A stretch of 64,000 nt of DNA from Novosphingobium profundi (GTDB taxonomy: Bacteria > Pseudomonadota > Alphaproteobacteria > Sphingomonadales > Sphingomonadaceae): contig NZ_JAIVLF010000004.1 of NCBI RefSeq assembly GCF_020524485.1, positions 496,001-560,000 on the forward strand, given 5' to 3'. A program made the position numbers and the translations under genes. Below are positions 39,021 to 48,177 of the stretch, piece by piece. How positions within the stretch are numbered: the stretch's first letter is position 1; every line of letters begins with the position of its first letter. The notes beneath the pieces are model-generated. The model was not told the origin of the DNA. It did no database searches and worked only from the letters and a program-made list of their open reading frames with translations.

Positions 39021-40817
39021 ATGGCTGGCAGCAACGAACTCTATTCCCCCGTCATGTCCGACGCCCTCGTCATCCTGGGCGCCGCGGGCATCGTCATCCC
39101 CGTCTTCAACCGCTTCAAGATCACGCCCGTGATCGGGTTCATCCTGGTGGGCCTGCTGGTGGGTCCCTTCGGGCTCGGCCGACACGTCTTCGAGCATCCC
39201 TGGCTGACCCACATCAGCATCACCGACCCCGGCGGGCTCGACATCTTTGCCGAGTTCGGGATCATCCTCCTCCTGTTCTCGATCGGCCTGGAACTCTCGT
39301 TCGGACGCCTGTGGGACATGCGCCGGATGGTCTTTGGCCTGGGCATGATGGAACTGGTCGTGATCGGCAGCGCGCTGACCTTCATCCTCGCCGCCATCGG
39401 CCAGGCCTTTGCTGGCGCCGTGGCGCTGGGCCTCGCGCTCTCGCTGTCCTCGACCGCGCTCGTCCTCAAGATCACCAACGCGGCAACGCCCGTGGGCCGC
39501 GCGGCGCTGGCCATGCTGCTGTTCGAGGACATCGCGCTTGTTCCCATCATCTTCCTTCTGGGCGCGCTGGCCCCGCACGCATCGGCCGACGGGATGGGCA
39601 ATCTCATCCACACGCTGCTGTGGGGCGCGGCGGTCATCGCCGGGCTGCTGGTTTTCGGGCGCTACCTCCTGCCCCCGCTCTTCGCGCAGGCCGCGCGCAC
39701 CAAGAGCCCCGAGCTGTTCCTCGCCGCCTCGATGCTGGTGGTCATTCTCGCCTCGCTGCTGACGGCTGCGGTCGGCCTCTCGCCCATCGTCGGCTCGCTG
39801 ATCGCGGGTCTCCTCATCGCCGAGACCGAGTACCATTCCGAGGTCGAGCAGATCATGGAGCCCTTCAAGGGCCTCGCGCTCGGTGTCTTCCTCATCACCA
39901 TCGGCATGAGCATCGACCTATTGGTGGTCTGGGAATACCTCTATTCGATCCTCGTCGCGACGGTCGGCGTGATCCTTCTCAAGGCCGTGGTCACCGGCGT
40001 TCTGCTGCGGCTGATGGGCGCGCGGCGCGGCACCGCGACCGAGACCGGCATTCTCATGTCGAGCCCCTCGGAGACCACGCTGATCGTGCTCTCGGCCGCC
40101 GCCACCGCGCAGCTCATCCAGCCCGGCACCAACCAGTTCTGGCAGATCGTGACCGCCATCGGCCTTACTGTCACCCCGCTGCTTTCCATGTTCGGCAAGA
40201 TCGCCGCACGCCGGGTCGATCAGGTCGAGGCCCCGCACCACCCCGCCGAGACCGAGGACAAGCCGAGCACGATCATCATCGGCTTTGGCCGCGTGGGCAA
40301 GCTGGTCGCCGACATGCTGACCCGTCACGACCGGCCCTATATCGCGATCGACACCGACACCGACTTTATCGCCGACGGGCGCACGCAAGGCTACAACGTC
40401 GCCTTCGGCGATGCCGCGCGCGGCGATGCGATGGAGCGCCTGGGCGCCGAGAACGCAGCCGCGGTCATCCTCACCATGGACGTTCCCGTGACCGCGCAGC
40501 GCATCGTGCGCAAGCTGCGCCAGCAGTATCCCGACCTGCCGATCATCGCCCGCGCACGCGATGCCGAGCACGCCGCCCTGCTCTATCGCGCCGGGGCCAC
40601 CCACGCCGTGCCCGAGACGTTGGAAAGCTCGCTCCAGCTGTCCGAGGCCGTGCTGGTCGAGACCGGGGTGCCAATGGGCCCGGTCATCGCCTCGATCCAT
40701 GAAAAGCGCGACACCTTGCGCGAACAGATCATGGAACAGGGCGGCCTTGCGGAAAAACCGGCCTTGCGCTCGGGCGTCCTCACCAAGGACCGCGAGACAC
40801 CGGGAGCCGCGCGATGA
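39021..40817 (+). CDS. CPA2 monovalent cation:proton antiporter with NAD-binding domain
   Basis: Encodes 598 residues. The first about 390 form a Na/H-exchanger-type membrane domain of 12-13 helices (FNRFKITPVIGFILVGLLVG, then GLELSFGRLWDMRRMVFGLG), and a RCK/TrkA-N Rossmann domain follows (about 418-535) beginning IIIGFGRVGKLVADML. This YbaL/KefB-like arrangement exports potassium (or sodium) in exchange for protons under nucleotide control. The start could also be the ATG at 39054. The stop overlaps the next start (ATGA), joining it to the acetyltransferase gene. Confidence 0.92.
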   Translation: MAGSNELYSPVMSDALVILGAAGIVIPVFNRFKITPVIGFILVGLLVGPFGLGRHVFEHPWLTHISITDPGGLDIFAEFGIILLLFSIGLELSFGRLWDMRRMVFGLGMMELVVIGSALTFILAAIGQAFAGAVALGLALSLSSTALVLKITNAATPVGRAALAMLLFEDIALVPIIFLLGALAPHASADGMGNLIHTLLWGAAVIAGLLVFGRYLLPPLFAQAARTKSPELFLAASMLVVILASLLTAAVGLSPIVGSLIAGLLIAETEYHSEVEQIMEPFKGLALGVFLITIGMSIDLLVVWEYLYSILVATVGVILLKAVVTGVLLRLMGARRGTATETGILMSSPSETTLIVLSAAATAQLIQPGTNQFWQIVTAIGLTVTPLLSMFGKIAARRVDQVEAPHHPAETEDKPSTIIIGFGRVGKLVADMLTRHDRPYIAIDTDTDFIADGRTQGYNVAFGDAARGDAMERLGAENAAAVILTMDVPVTAQRIVRKLRQQYPDLPIIARARDAEHAALLYRAGATHAVPETLESSLQLSEAVLVETGVPMGPVIASIHEKRDTLREQIMEQGGLAEKPALRSGVLTKDRETPGAAR

Positions 40818-41251
40818 GCGTTGAGGTCCGCCCTGCGAGGCGCAGCGATCTCGGCGCGATCCTAGCCCTGGAGGAGGCCACCTTCCCCGAGGAAACCTAC
40901 GGCGAGATCGCGCTGCGCCAGTTCATCGACCTGTTCCCCACCCGCTTTCTCGTGGCCGAGAGCGCGGGCGCGGTGGCTGGCTATGCGCTGGGCGGCATCG
41001 ACGATAGAGGCGAAGGCTGGCTGCTCTCGCTGGGCGTCAGTCCGGCCTTTCAGGGCCAGGGTATCGGTACGCGCCTGCTTGGCGCGGTGCTGGCCGCGCT
41101 GGACGATGCCCCCGTGATCCGCCTGACAGTCCTGCCGGGCAACGACCACGCTGTCGCGCTCTATGAAAAGAATGGATTTTCGACCGAGGCCTTGCGCCCG
41201 GACTACTATGGCCCCGGGCAGGATCGCCTGGTCATGGTGCGCCCCCGCTGA
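40814..41251 (+). CDS. GNAT family N-acetyltransferase (RimI-like)
   Basis: Encodes 145 residues. The acetyl-CoA pyrophosphate loop is GVSPAFQGQGIGTRLL near 75-90, and the C-terminal YEKNGF motif matches RimI-type protein acetyltransferases (LYEKNGF). Target is unknown: RimI modifies ribosomal protein S18 and other proteins' N-termini. It is coupled to the antiporter by an ATGA overlap, a pairing with no obvious shared function. Confidence 0.87.
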   Translation: MSVEVRPARRSDLGAILALEEATFPEETYGEIALRQFIDLFPTRFLVAESAGAVAGYALGGIDDRGEGWLLSLGVSPAFQGQGIGTRLLGAVLAALDDAPVIRLTVLPGNDHAVALYEKNGFSTEALRPDYYGPGQDRLVMVRPR

Positions 41252-41370
41252 CCGCCGGTTGTGCGCTGCGCTCGCTGTCCGAGCGCCCCGGCCCCCTCGC
41301 GTCTTGCCGCGCAGATAGGGGCCCGTGCCTGGATCATCAGGCTTGATTCGCGTTAACCAGATGCGCCCCG

Positions 41371-41574
41371 TCAGTTGGTCTCGATGCGAATGCAGGCATG
41401 GAAGGCACCGTCATCCTCGTCCTGCCGGTGCCAGACCTCGACAACTTCGAGATGGAGCAATTCCGCGTCGATCTCGAGCGCAAGGAATTCCCCCTTGTGC
41501 GGCAGGAAGTCGAACTCGGTCGCGAACAGCGGCTCCTCGTCATCCTCATCCGCAAAAACATCGACAAACGGCAT
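41371..41574 (-). CDS. Small acidic conserved protein
   Basis: Encodes 67 residues, strongly acidic with the start MPFVDVFADEDDEEPLF and a core 'HLEVVEVWHRQDEDDGAFHA' forming predicted beta strands. The start has GGGAGG eight bases upstream. A frame on the opposite strand exists but lacks such a site. No function is known. Confidence 0.65.
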   Translation of the reverse strand: MPFVDVFADEDDEEPLFATEFDFLPHKGEFLALEIDAELLHLEVVEVWHRQDEDDGAFHACIRIETN

Positions 41575-41689
41575 GCAGAAACCTCCCGAACGTAAAACCT
41601 AAGTGAAAGTTCCTATATCATTTTGCATAATGAAATAAATTCCTATTTCGATTTCGAGATTGCCCCGAATAGGTACAAACAACACTTTA

Positions 41690-42616
41690 TTACTTGTGTG
41701 ACTCAAACACAGACCAGCCCGTCGCCTGGACCAGTTTCTCCAGTGCAACTTGCCCCAGATGCGAATTCCCGCTTGCGTTGAGCCCCGGCGACCAGACCGC
41801 GATGCTTGCGCGCCCGGGCGCCACGCACAGGATGCCCCCTCCCACTCCCGACTTGCCCGGAAGGCCAATGCGGTAGGCGAAATCCCCCGAATTGTCGTAG
41901 TGCCCACAGGACATCATCAGCGCATTGATACGCCGCGCCCGGCGCGCCGTAACGATCCGGCGCCCTTCCACCTGCCCCGCATCCATCAGGTAGCGCCCGG
42001 CCATTGCCAGTTGCCGACAAGACATGGAAAGCGCGCAGAAATGGAAATAGGTACCCAGCACCTTGGCCACCTCGCCGTGGATATTTCCAAAGGCGCGCAT
42101 ATAGTTGCCAAGGGCCATGTTGGTAAAACCGGTTTCTTCCTCGGCCCGCGCCACGGCGCTGTCGATCACGATCGTCTCGTCGCCCGCCAGTTCGCGCACG
42201 AAGCGCAGCATCTGCCCGATTGCCTCGCGCGGTTCGAGATGGCCGAGCAGCACGTCGGTCACCACGATGGCGCCCGCGTTGATGAAGGGATTGCGCGGTA
42301 TTCCCCGCTCGCTCTCCAACTGGACAATGGAGTTGAAGGCCGACCCCGAAGGTTCGCGCCCGACCCGGCTCCAGAGCTGATCGCCCACCGTGCCCAGCGC
42401 CAGCGTGAGGGCAAAGACCTTGGATATGGACTGGATCGAGAACGGCTCGTGCGCATCCCCCGCCATGTGCACCGACCCATCTTCCAGAACCACCGCGATC
42501 CCGAACTTGCTGTCCGGGACTCCGGCCAGTGGCGGGATATAGTCCGCCACCCGCCCGCGTTCCCGGCGGGTTGCCATGTCGGCGGCAATCTCTTCGACCA
42601 GATCCGTGATATCCAT
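41690..42616 (-). CDS. glsA: Glutaminase A
   Basis: Encodes 308 residues of the serine-dependent beta-lactamase-fold glutaminase family. The catalytic SxxK is in [13 protein letters not shown] near residue 64, and the family blocks [28 protein letters not shown] and [10 protein letters not shown] (near 260) are all present. It hydrolyses glutamine to glutamate and ammonia. It is monocistronic. Confidence 0.95.
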   Translation of the reverse strand: MDITDLVEEIAADMATRRERGRVADYIPPLAGVPDSKFGIAVVLEDGSVHMAGDAHEPFSIQSISKVFALTLALGTVGDQLWSRVGREPSGSAFNSIVQLESERGIPRNPFINAGAIVVTDVLLGHLEPREAIGQMLRFVRELAGDETIVIDSAVARAEEETGFTNMALGNYMRAFGNIHGEVAKVLGTYFHFCALSMSCRQLAMAGRYLMDAGQVEGRRIVTARRARRINALMMSCGHYDNSGDFAYRIGLPGKSGVGGGILCVAPGRASIAVWSPGLNASGNSHLGQVALEKLVQATGWSVFESHK

Positions 42617-42686
42617 GGCAAAAATCGTCGCACAGGCCGCGCCGGGCCGCCAGCGCTAATCGCAAGGCATCCCCTCGGTTGGGAGG

Positions 42687-43760
42687 CTAGAGCGCCAGTC
42701 CCGGGCCTCGCCCGCTAAGCCGCCCTCTCCCGCGCAGGTAGCGCGTGAGAGGCACTTCCACGTGCCGGTGAAAGGCCAGGCTGACAAGCGGCACGAGCAC
42801 GACCATCAGCGCCACCATCACCACCAGCCCGGCCACGCTCTGGGTCAGACCCGCCGCTTTCCAGGCCTTGCTCACGAACTGGAGAACGAAGACGTGAACG
42901 AGGTAGATCGCGTAGGACGCATCGCCCTGGCGATGCAGCCAGACGGCCCGCAGGGTTATCCCGCGCCGCTCAAGCGCCACGGCGCCCAGCACGACGAGCG
43001 CGGCGAGCATCGCGCCCCACAGATCGGGATGGGGCAATCCGGACGGAACGTAGAGAACCTCGAGCGCGCAGAGCCCCGCCGCGCCCGCGAACAAGGCGCC
43101 ACCAGCCAGAGCCGGGGGCAATCCCGAGGAAGGAAGGCTCCGCGCGAGCAGCATCCCGAGAGCAAAGGCCAGCACGCTGTCGGCGCCCCAGTACCCCGCC
43201 AAACCTCCAGCCCCGGACACCTGCGCCAGCCACAACAGCCCCAACGCGCCGCACGCAAGCGCCACGCGTCCACGGCGCGGCGCCAGCAGGCAAAGCGCAA
43301 AGAGCAGGTAGAAAGCCATTTCATAGTTCAGCGTCCACCCGACCACCAGAATCGGCCGGCGCACGGTGCCCAGTTCGGTAAAATCGGGAAGGAAAAAGAG
43401 CGCGGCAAGAAGCGCATCGGGCGTGATAGCGGCCCGGTCAAACAGTCGATACCCCGCTGCAATGCCAAGTACGGCAAGCCCGGTCAGCAGCCAGTAGATC
43501 GGCACGATCCGCACGATCCGCTGAACCAGGAACGCTCGCGGAGAAGGTCCCAGCCGGTCACTGCGCATCACGACCAGGAAGGCCGAGAGCACGAAGAAGA
43601 TATCCACCCCGCGCGCGCCCAGCGCCGGAAGCTCCGGCACCCGTCCCGCAGCCGTGTAATGCGCGAGGTTGTTCGCAATGTGGTGCGCCACGACCATGTA
43701 GGCGGCCACGGCGCGCAGCGCCTGTACGTTGACCAGGACAGGTCCCGCAGATCCCGGCAT
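42687..43760 (-). CDS. Acyltransferase family 3 (OafA/YrhL-like) membrane protein
   Basis: Encodes 357 residues with about ten transmembrane helices and no extracytoplasmic SGNH domain. The catalytic histidine segment is MVVAHHIANN near residue 22, and the FVLSAFLVV and VGWTLNYEMAFYLLFALCLL segments (near 55 and 130) are characteristic. It probably transfers acyl groups onto a surface glycan or lipid at the inner membrane. It is monocistronic, with repeat copy R3 lying upstream of its start. Confidence 0.88.
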   Translation of the reverse strand: MPGSAGPVLVNVQALRAVAAYMVVAHHIANNLAHYTAAGRVPELPALGARGVDIFFVLSAFLVVMRSDRLGPSPRAFLVQRIVRIVPIYWLLTGLAVLGIAAGYRLFDRAAITPDALLAALFFLPDFTELGTVRRPILVVGWTLNYEMAFYLLFALCLLAPRRGRVALACGALGLLWLAQVSGAGGLAGYWGADSVLAFALGMLLARSLPSSGLPPALAGGALFAGAAGLCALEVLYVPSGLPHPDLWGAMLAALVVLGAVALERRGITLRAVWLHRQGDASYAIYLVHVFVLQFVSKAWKAAGLTQSVAGLVVMVALMVVLVPLVSLAFHRHVEVPLTRYLRGRGRLSGRGPGLAL

Positions 43761-43898
43761 CGATGTCTCGCCTAAAGATGCGGCGAAAATGCCGCGCTCC
43801 TAAGCCTACCTCGCCGTGCGGGTATACGGGGAGCGCAACCGGCTCCATAGTGGAGCCAAGACCGGGGGACCGGCCTAAGAATGACAAGAATGAAGTCA

Positions 43899-44038
43899 AA
43901 AAAGAAGTTCCGAGGGCCATCGCCCTCGGGCTCCCCGAACGGGCGACCTCACCTTTCGCGCGCCACCTTGGCTGAGAATGGTGAGGTCGACGGTAATAGG
44001 GTCAAGGGGTAATAACCCCTTGAAAAAATACTTCTTCC
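43899..44038 (+). repeat. Dispersed palindromic element, copy R3 (complete)
   Basis: Hairpin 1 CCGAGGGC-CATC-GCCCTCGG at 43910-43929, hairpin 2 ACCTCACC/GGTGAGGT at 43946-43987 and hairpin 3 TCAAGGGG-TAATAA-CCCCTTGA at 44002-44023. The right end continues AAAAAATACTTCTTCC, whose reverse complement matches the left end of R1. It is the one clear copy whose hairpin 1 does not follow a stop codon closely. Confidence 0.9.
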
Positions 44039-44060
44039 ACCCTGCCCGCTACCCACAACG

Positions 44061-44091
44061 AAAAACGCCCGAAGGCCGAGCCCCCGGGCGT
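44061..44091 (-). terminator. Terminator of alaS
   Basis: ACGCCCG and CGGGCGT pair around a 13-base GC-rich loop, and on the alaS strand the stem is followed by T5. It starts 41 bases after the alaS stop. Confidence 0.75.
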
Positions 44092-44131
44092 CTATTCTGG
44101 TTCTTCACCACATCGCGTGGCGGAGGAACGA

Positions 44132-46789
44132 TCAGCCGGCGAGCGCGGCCTTTACGGCGGCAATCGCCTCGGCGCCCTTGGAGCCGTCCGGGCCACCGCC
44201 CTGCGCCATGTCGGGACGGCCACCGCCGCCCTTGCCGCCCATCGCGGCGACACCGGCGCGCACCAGGTCCACGGCCGAGGCCTTGTCCTTGAGATCGTCG
44301 GTGACGGCGACCGCAATCGCGCCCTTGCCCTCGTTCACCGCGACAATCGCCGCAACGCCCGAGCCGATGCGCTGCTTGGCCTGGTCGAGCAGGCCGCGCA
44401 GTTCCTTGGGGTCAAGCCCTTCGAGCACCTGGCCCGAGAAGGTGATGCCATTGACGTCCTCGTCGGCCGGGCCCGAAGCCGCACCGCCGCCGCCAAGAGC
44501 GAGCGCCTTCTTGGCTTCGGCCAATTCACGCTCCAGCTTCTTGCGCTCGTCAAGCAGAGCAACGACGCGCTCGGTCACTTCGTCGGGCGTCGTGCGCAGC
44601 GCCGAGGCCGCGGCCTTGAGCGCGTCCTCGCGGGCGACGAGCCACTGGCGCGCGCCCTCGCCGGTCAGCGCCTCGATACGGCGCACGCCCGAGGAGACGG
44701 CGCTTTCCGAAACGATGCGGAAGAGGCCGATATCGCCGGTCGCGTTGACGTGGGTGCCCCCGCACAGCTCGACCGAGTAGGAACGCTTGCCGTCGGTGCG
44801 GCCCATCGAGAGGACGCGCACTTCATCGCCGTACTTTTCGCCGAAGAGCGCCATGGCGCCCGCCTCGATGGCATCGTCCGGGGTCATCAGGCGCGTCATC
44901 ACGCCTTCGTTCGCGCGGATTTCCGCGTTCACTTCGGCCTCGATAGCGGCAATGTCCTCATCGGAGAGCGCCTTGGGGTGGGCAAAGTCGAAGCGCAGGC
45001 GGTCGGGCGACACCATCGAGCCCTTCTGGGTGACGTGGTCGCCCAGACGGTCGCGCAGCGCCTGGTGGACAAGGTGCGTGGCCGAGTGGTTGGCGCGGAT
45101 CGCGTCGCGGCGCGCGACATCGACCGACATCAGCACCGAATCGCCCAGCTTGATCGCGCCGGCCGTAACCGTGCCCGACATCGCGTGGAGGCGGCCCAAG
45201 GGCTTTGCCGTATCCTCGATCGTGATCGCAAGATCGCTGCCCGGAACCGCGCCGGTGATCGTGCCCGCATCGCCAACCTGGCCACCCGATTCGCCGTAGA
45301 ACGGGGTCTGGTTGGTGAGCACGGTGACCTTCTCGCCCGCCTTGGCTTCGCTGACTTCCTTGCCATCGACGAGCAGCGCGACAACGCGACCCTCGCCGGT
45401 GGTGGCGGTGTAGCCGGTGAACTCGGTCGCGCCTTCGCGCTCGGCGATGTCGTACCAGATTTCGGCGTCGGCAGCCTGCCCGGAGCCCTTCCACGCGGCG
45501 CGCGCGGCGGCCTTCTGCTGCGCCATCGCGGACTGGAAGCCCTCTTCGTCGACCGAAATACCGCGCGGGCGCAGCGCATCGACGGTAAGGTCATAGGGGA
45601 AGCCGTAGGTGTCGTAGAGCTTGAAGGCGGTTTCGCCCGCAAGCGTCGCGCCCTCGGCCATGTCGCCGGTCGCCTCGTCGAGCAGCTTCAGACCGTTCGA
45701 GAGCGTGCGGCGGAACTGGACTTCCTCGCGCTCCAGCGTTTCCTCGATCAGCGCCTGCGCGCGGCCGAGTTCGGGGAAGGCCTGGCCCATTTCCGCGACA
45801 AGCGCGGGCACGAGGCGGTGCATCAGGGGATCCTTGGCGCCCAGCAGGTGCGCGTGGCGCATGGCGCGGCGCATGATGCGGCGAAGGACATAGCCACGGC
45901 CCTCGTTCGAGGGCAGCACGCCGTCCGCAAGGAGGAAGCTGGTCGAGCGCAGGTGATCGGCGATCACGCGGTGGCTCGCGGTGCGATCTCCCTCGGCCTT
46001 CACCCCCGTCAGGTTCTCCGAGGCGGCAATGAGGTTGCGGAAGGTGTCGATATCGTAGTTGTCGTGGACGCCCTGCATGACGGCCGCAATACGCTCCAGC
46101 CCCATGCCGGTGTCGATCGACTGGTTGGGCAGGTTGCCGACGATCTCGCCGCCCGCCTGCTCGAACTGCATGAACACGAGGTTCCAGATCTCGATGAAGC
46201 GGTCGCCGTCTTCCTCGGGCGATCCCGGAGGGCCGCCCCAGATGTGATCGCCGTGGTCGAAGAAGACTTCCGAGCACGGACCGCACGGGCCATCATCGCC
46301 CATCGTCCAGAAGTTGTCCTTGGTCGGGATGCGGATGATGCGGTCATCGCCCAGCCCGGCGATCTTCTTCCAGAGTTCGGCCGCTTCATCGTCGGTGTGG
46401 TAGACGGTGACGAGCAGCTTTTCCTGGGGAAGCGCCCATTCCTTGGTCAGCAACGTCCAGGCGTTGAGGATCGCCTCTTCCTTGAAATAATCGCCGAACG
46501 AGAAGTTGCCGAGCATTTCGAAGAAGGTGTGGTGACGCGCGGTGTAGCCCACGTTGTCGAGGTCGTTGTGCTTGCCGCCAGCGCGCACACACTTCTGCGA
46601 GGAGGTCGCACGAGTATAGTCGCGCTTCTCCTGGCCCGTGAACACGTTCTTGAACGGCACCATGCCGGCGTTCACGAACATCAGCGTCGGGTCGTTGTAC
46701 GGGACCAGCGGCGCGGACTGGACCTGTGCGTGGCCCTTGGATGCGAAGTAGTCGAGAAAGGACCGGCGGATATCGTTCGTCGTCTGCAT
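44132..46789 (-). CDS. alaS: Alanine-tRNA ligase
   Basis: Encodes 885 residues, full length. It opens with the class II motif 1 region ([20 protein letters not shown]) and motif 2 around [20 protein letters not shown], followed by the tRNA-recognition domain, the editing domain with the zinc-binding [12 protein letters not shown] near 568 and [15 protein letters not shown] near 675, and a C-terminal Gly-rich oligomerisation domain ([13 protein letters not shown]). It charges tRNA-Ala and clears Ser/Gly mischarging. It is monocistronic here. Confidence 0.98.
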   Translation of the reverse strand: MQTTNDIRRSFLDYFASKGHAQVQSAPLVPYNDPTLMFVNAGMVPFKNVFTGQEKRDYTRATSSQKCVRAGGKHNDLDNVGYTARHHTFFEMLGNFSFGDYFKEEAILNAWTLLTKEWALPQEKLLVTVYHTDDEAAELWKKIAGLGDDRIIRIPTKDNFWTMGDDGPCGPCSEVFFDHGDHIWGGPPGSPEEDGDRFIEIWNLVFMQFEQAGGEIVGNLPNQSIDTGMGLERIAAVMQGVHDNYDIDTFRNLIAASENLTGVKAEGDRTASHRVIADHLRSTSFLLADGVLPSNEGRGYVLRRIMRRAMRHAHLLGAKDPLMHRLVPALVAEMGQAFPELGRAQALIEETLEREEVQFRRTLSNGLKLLDEATGDMAEGATLAGETAFKLYDTYGFPYDLTVDALRPRGISVDEEGFQSAMAQQKAAARAAWKGSGQAADAEIWYDIAEREGATEFTGYTATTGEGRVVALLVDGKEVSEAKAGEKVTVLTNQTPFYGESGGQVGDAGTITGAVPGSDLAITIEDTAKPLGRLHAMSGTVTAGAIKLGDSVLMSVDVARRDAIRANHSATHLVHQALRDRLGDHVTQKGSMVSPDRLRFDFAHPKALSDEDIAAIEAEVNAEIRANEGVMTRLMTPDDAIEAGAMALFGEKYGDEVRVLSMGRTDGKRSYSVELCGGTHVNATGDIGLFRIVSESAVSSGVRRIEALTGEGARQWLVAREDALKAAASALRTTPDEVTERVVALLDERKKLERELAEAKKALALGGGGAASGPADEDVNGITFSGQVLEGLDPKELRGLLDQAKQRIGSGVAAIVAVNEGKGAIAVAVTDDLKDKASAVDLVRAGVAAMGGKGGGGRPDMAQGGGPDGSKGAEAIAAVKAALAG

Positions 46790-46890
46790 GCAAGCGCCGA
46801 TAAGCTACCCGGGCGGGGTCGGCAAGACGCTGCGTGCGGTCAGACGGTTCGTTTTGGGCGATGAAACGGGGTTTTGTGCGCTGGGAGCGC

Positions 46891-48177
46891 TCAATCTTCC
46901 CCGTCGCGCACGAAGTAGCTGGCCAGTTCGACGTGGGTGGACCAGCGGAACTGGCCGACGGGGCGCAGTTCAGCGAGGCGGAAGCCCGCTTCGATCAGGC
47001 GCGCGCCGTCGCGCGACCAGCTCGACGGGTTGCACGAGATGTAGACCACGCGGTTGACGCTCGAATCCGCGATGCACTCCACCTGCTCGCGCGCACCGGC
47101 GCGGGGCGGGTCGAGGAGGACGGCTTCGAACTTGGAAAGTTCATCGGCCATGAGCGGGTTGCGGAAAAGGTCGCGGTGCGCGCTGAAGACCGGGCGCTGG
47201 GCGCGGTCGGCGCCGGACTTGCCCGCAAGATGCACGTCGCGCGCGGCTTCGGCGGCAAAGACCTTGCAGGTCGGCCCCGCCAGCGCGAGCGCGAAGGTGC
47301 CAAGGCCGGAGAACAGGTCGGCCACGGTGGCGGCATCGCCGATCCATTCGCTCGCCGCAGAGACGAGCGCGTCTTCGCCGTCCTTCGTCGCCTGGAGGAA
47401 GGTTCCGGGCGGGAACGGCACCGGCGTCTCGCCCAGCGTCACGGTGACGGGCGCGGGCTCCCACACGGTCTCATAGCCGTAGCCACCGTCCATGGTGAGG
47501 CGCGCAAGGCCATGGCTTTGCGCGAAGTCCAGCATCGCCTCGGTCGCGGCAAGGCCCTCGGCGGTGAGGCCCTTGACGCCCAGGTCCACGCCCTGGTCGA
47601 CGAGCGTCATCTCGATGTCGCAGGCCATGCGCGGCATGGCGTTCTGGGACGACTTGGCGTTCTTGCCCCCCTTCCCGCGCGGGCCCTTCTTGACCGGCGC
47701 AGCCTTGCCCATGGTGATGAGCAGCTTGCGGATCGGGCCCAGGAGAGCGGTGATCTCGGGGACGAGGACCGGGCATTCCTCCAGCTCGACCAGCCGGTGC
47801 GACTTGGCTTCGCGAAAGCCGATGACGATGCGTCCGCCCGAGCTTTCGGCGCGCAGCGAGGCGCGGCGGCGCGCGCCCGGCGGCGAAAGATAGGGCGCAG
47901 CGATCGTCTCGGCGCCCAGTTCCTGCGAGGAGGAGGCATTGGCCACGCGCGCCTCGACAAAGCCCTCCAGCGTCTCGGCATCGAGCTGCTGGAGCTGGCA
48001 GCCCCCGCAGCGCCCGAAGTGCTTGCAGGCGGGCTCGATATGGTGCGGGCCCCATTCGAGCGTGCCATCGGCGCGCAGGATATCGCCCGGCGCCGCGCCC
48101 CAGGCAAAGCGGCCCGAGGCGGTGACACCGTCGCCCTTGGAGGCGATTCGCAGGATTTCTTCGTTTTGCTCGTTCAC
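46891..48177 (-). CDS. RumA/RlmD-like 4Fe-4S SAM-dependent RNA methyltransferase
   Basis: Encodes 428 residues from a GTG at 48177 that overlaps the nnrD stop (GTGA). Cysteines in CKHFGRCGGCQLQQ near residue 49 and the nearby CPV fit the [4Fe-4S] cluster of RumA; the SAM domain carries DLFSGLGTFALALAG near 285, the DPPRAG motif near 365 and the catalytic cysteine in VYISCNPSSWSRD near 388. The N-terminal TRAM domain is short. It probably methylates uracil C5 in 23S rRNA, but could be a related 5-methyluridine enzyme. Last gene of the ilvD-lipoprotein-nnrD run. Confidence 0.9.
   Translation of the reverse strand: MNEQNEEILRIASKGDGVTASGRFAWGAAPGDILRADGTLEWGPHHIEPACKHFGRCGGCQLQQLDAETLEGFVEARVANASSSQELGAETIAAPYLSPPGARRRASLRAESSGGRIVIGFREAKSHRLVELEECPVLVPEITALLGPIRKLLITMGKAAPVKKGPRGKGGKNAKSSQNAMPRMACDIEMTLVDQGVDLGVKGLTAEGLAATEAMLDFAQSHGLARLTMDGGYGYETVWEPAPVTVTLGETPVPFPPGTFLQATKDGEDALVSAASEWIGDAATVADLFSGLGTFALALAGPTCKVFAAEAARDVHLAGKSGADRAQRPVFSAHRDLFRNPLMADELSKFEAVLLDPPRAGAREQVECIADSSVNRVVYISCNPSSWSRDGARLIEAGFRLAELRPVGQFRWSTHVELASYFVRDGED

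Larger units (their letters stand above)
43761..44131. other. Intergenic region between the acyltransferase gene and alaS
   Basis: About 370 bases without a supportable gene. It contains repeat copy R3 (43899-44038), the alaS terminator (44061-44091) and, left of R3, the presumed promoter of the acyltransferase. Confidence 0.5.

Noticed and set aside
41398-41595. 65-codon frame opposite the small acidic protein
   Set aside because: No ribosome binding site; the minus-strand frame has GGGAGG and a coherent acidic protein.
44117-46864. 915-codon open frame opposite alaS
   Set aside because: Antisense shadow of alaS caused by GC-rich third positions; no domain, no ribosome binding site.
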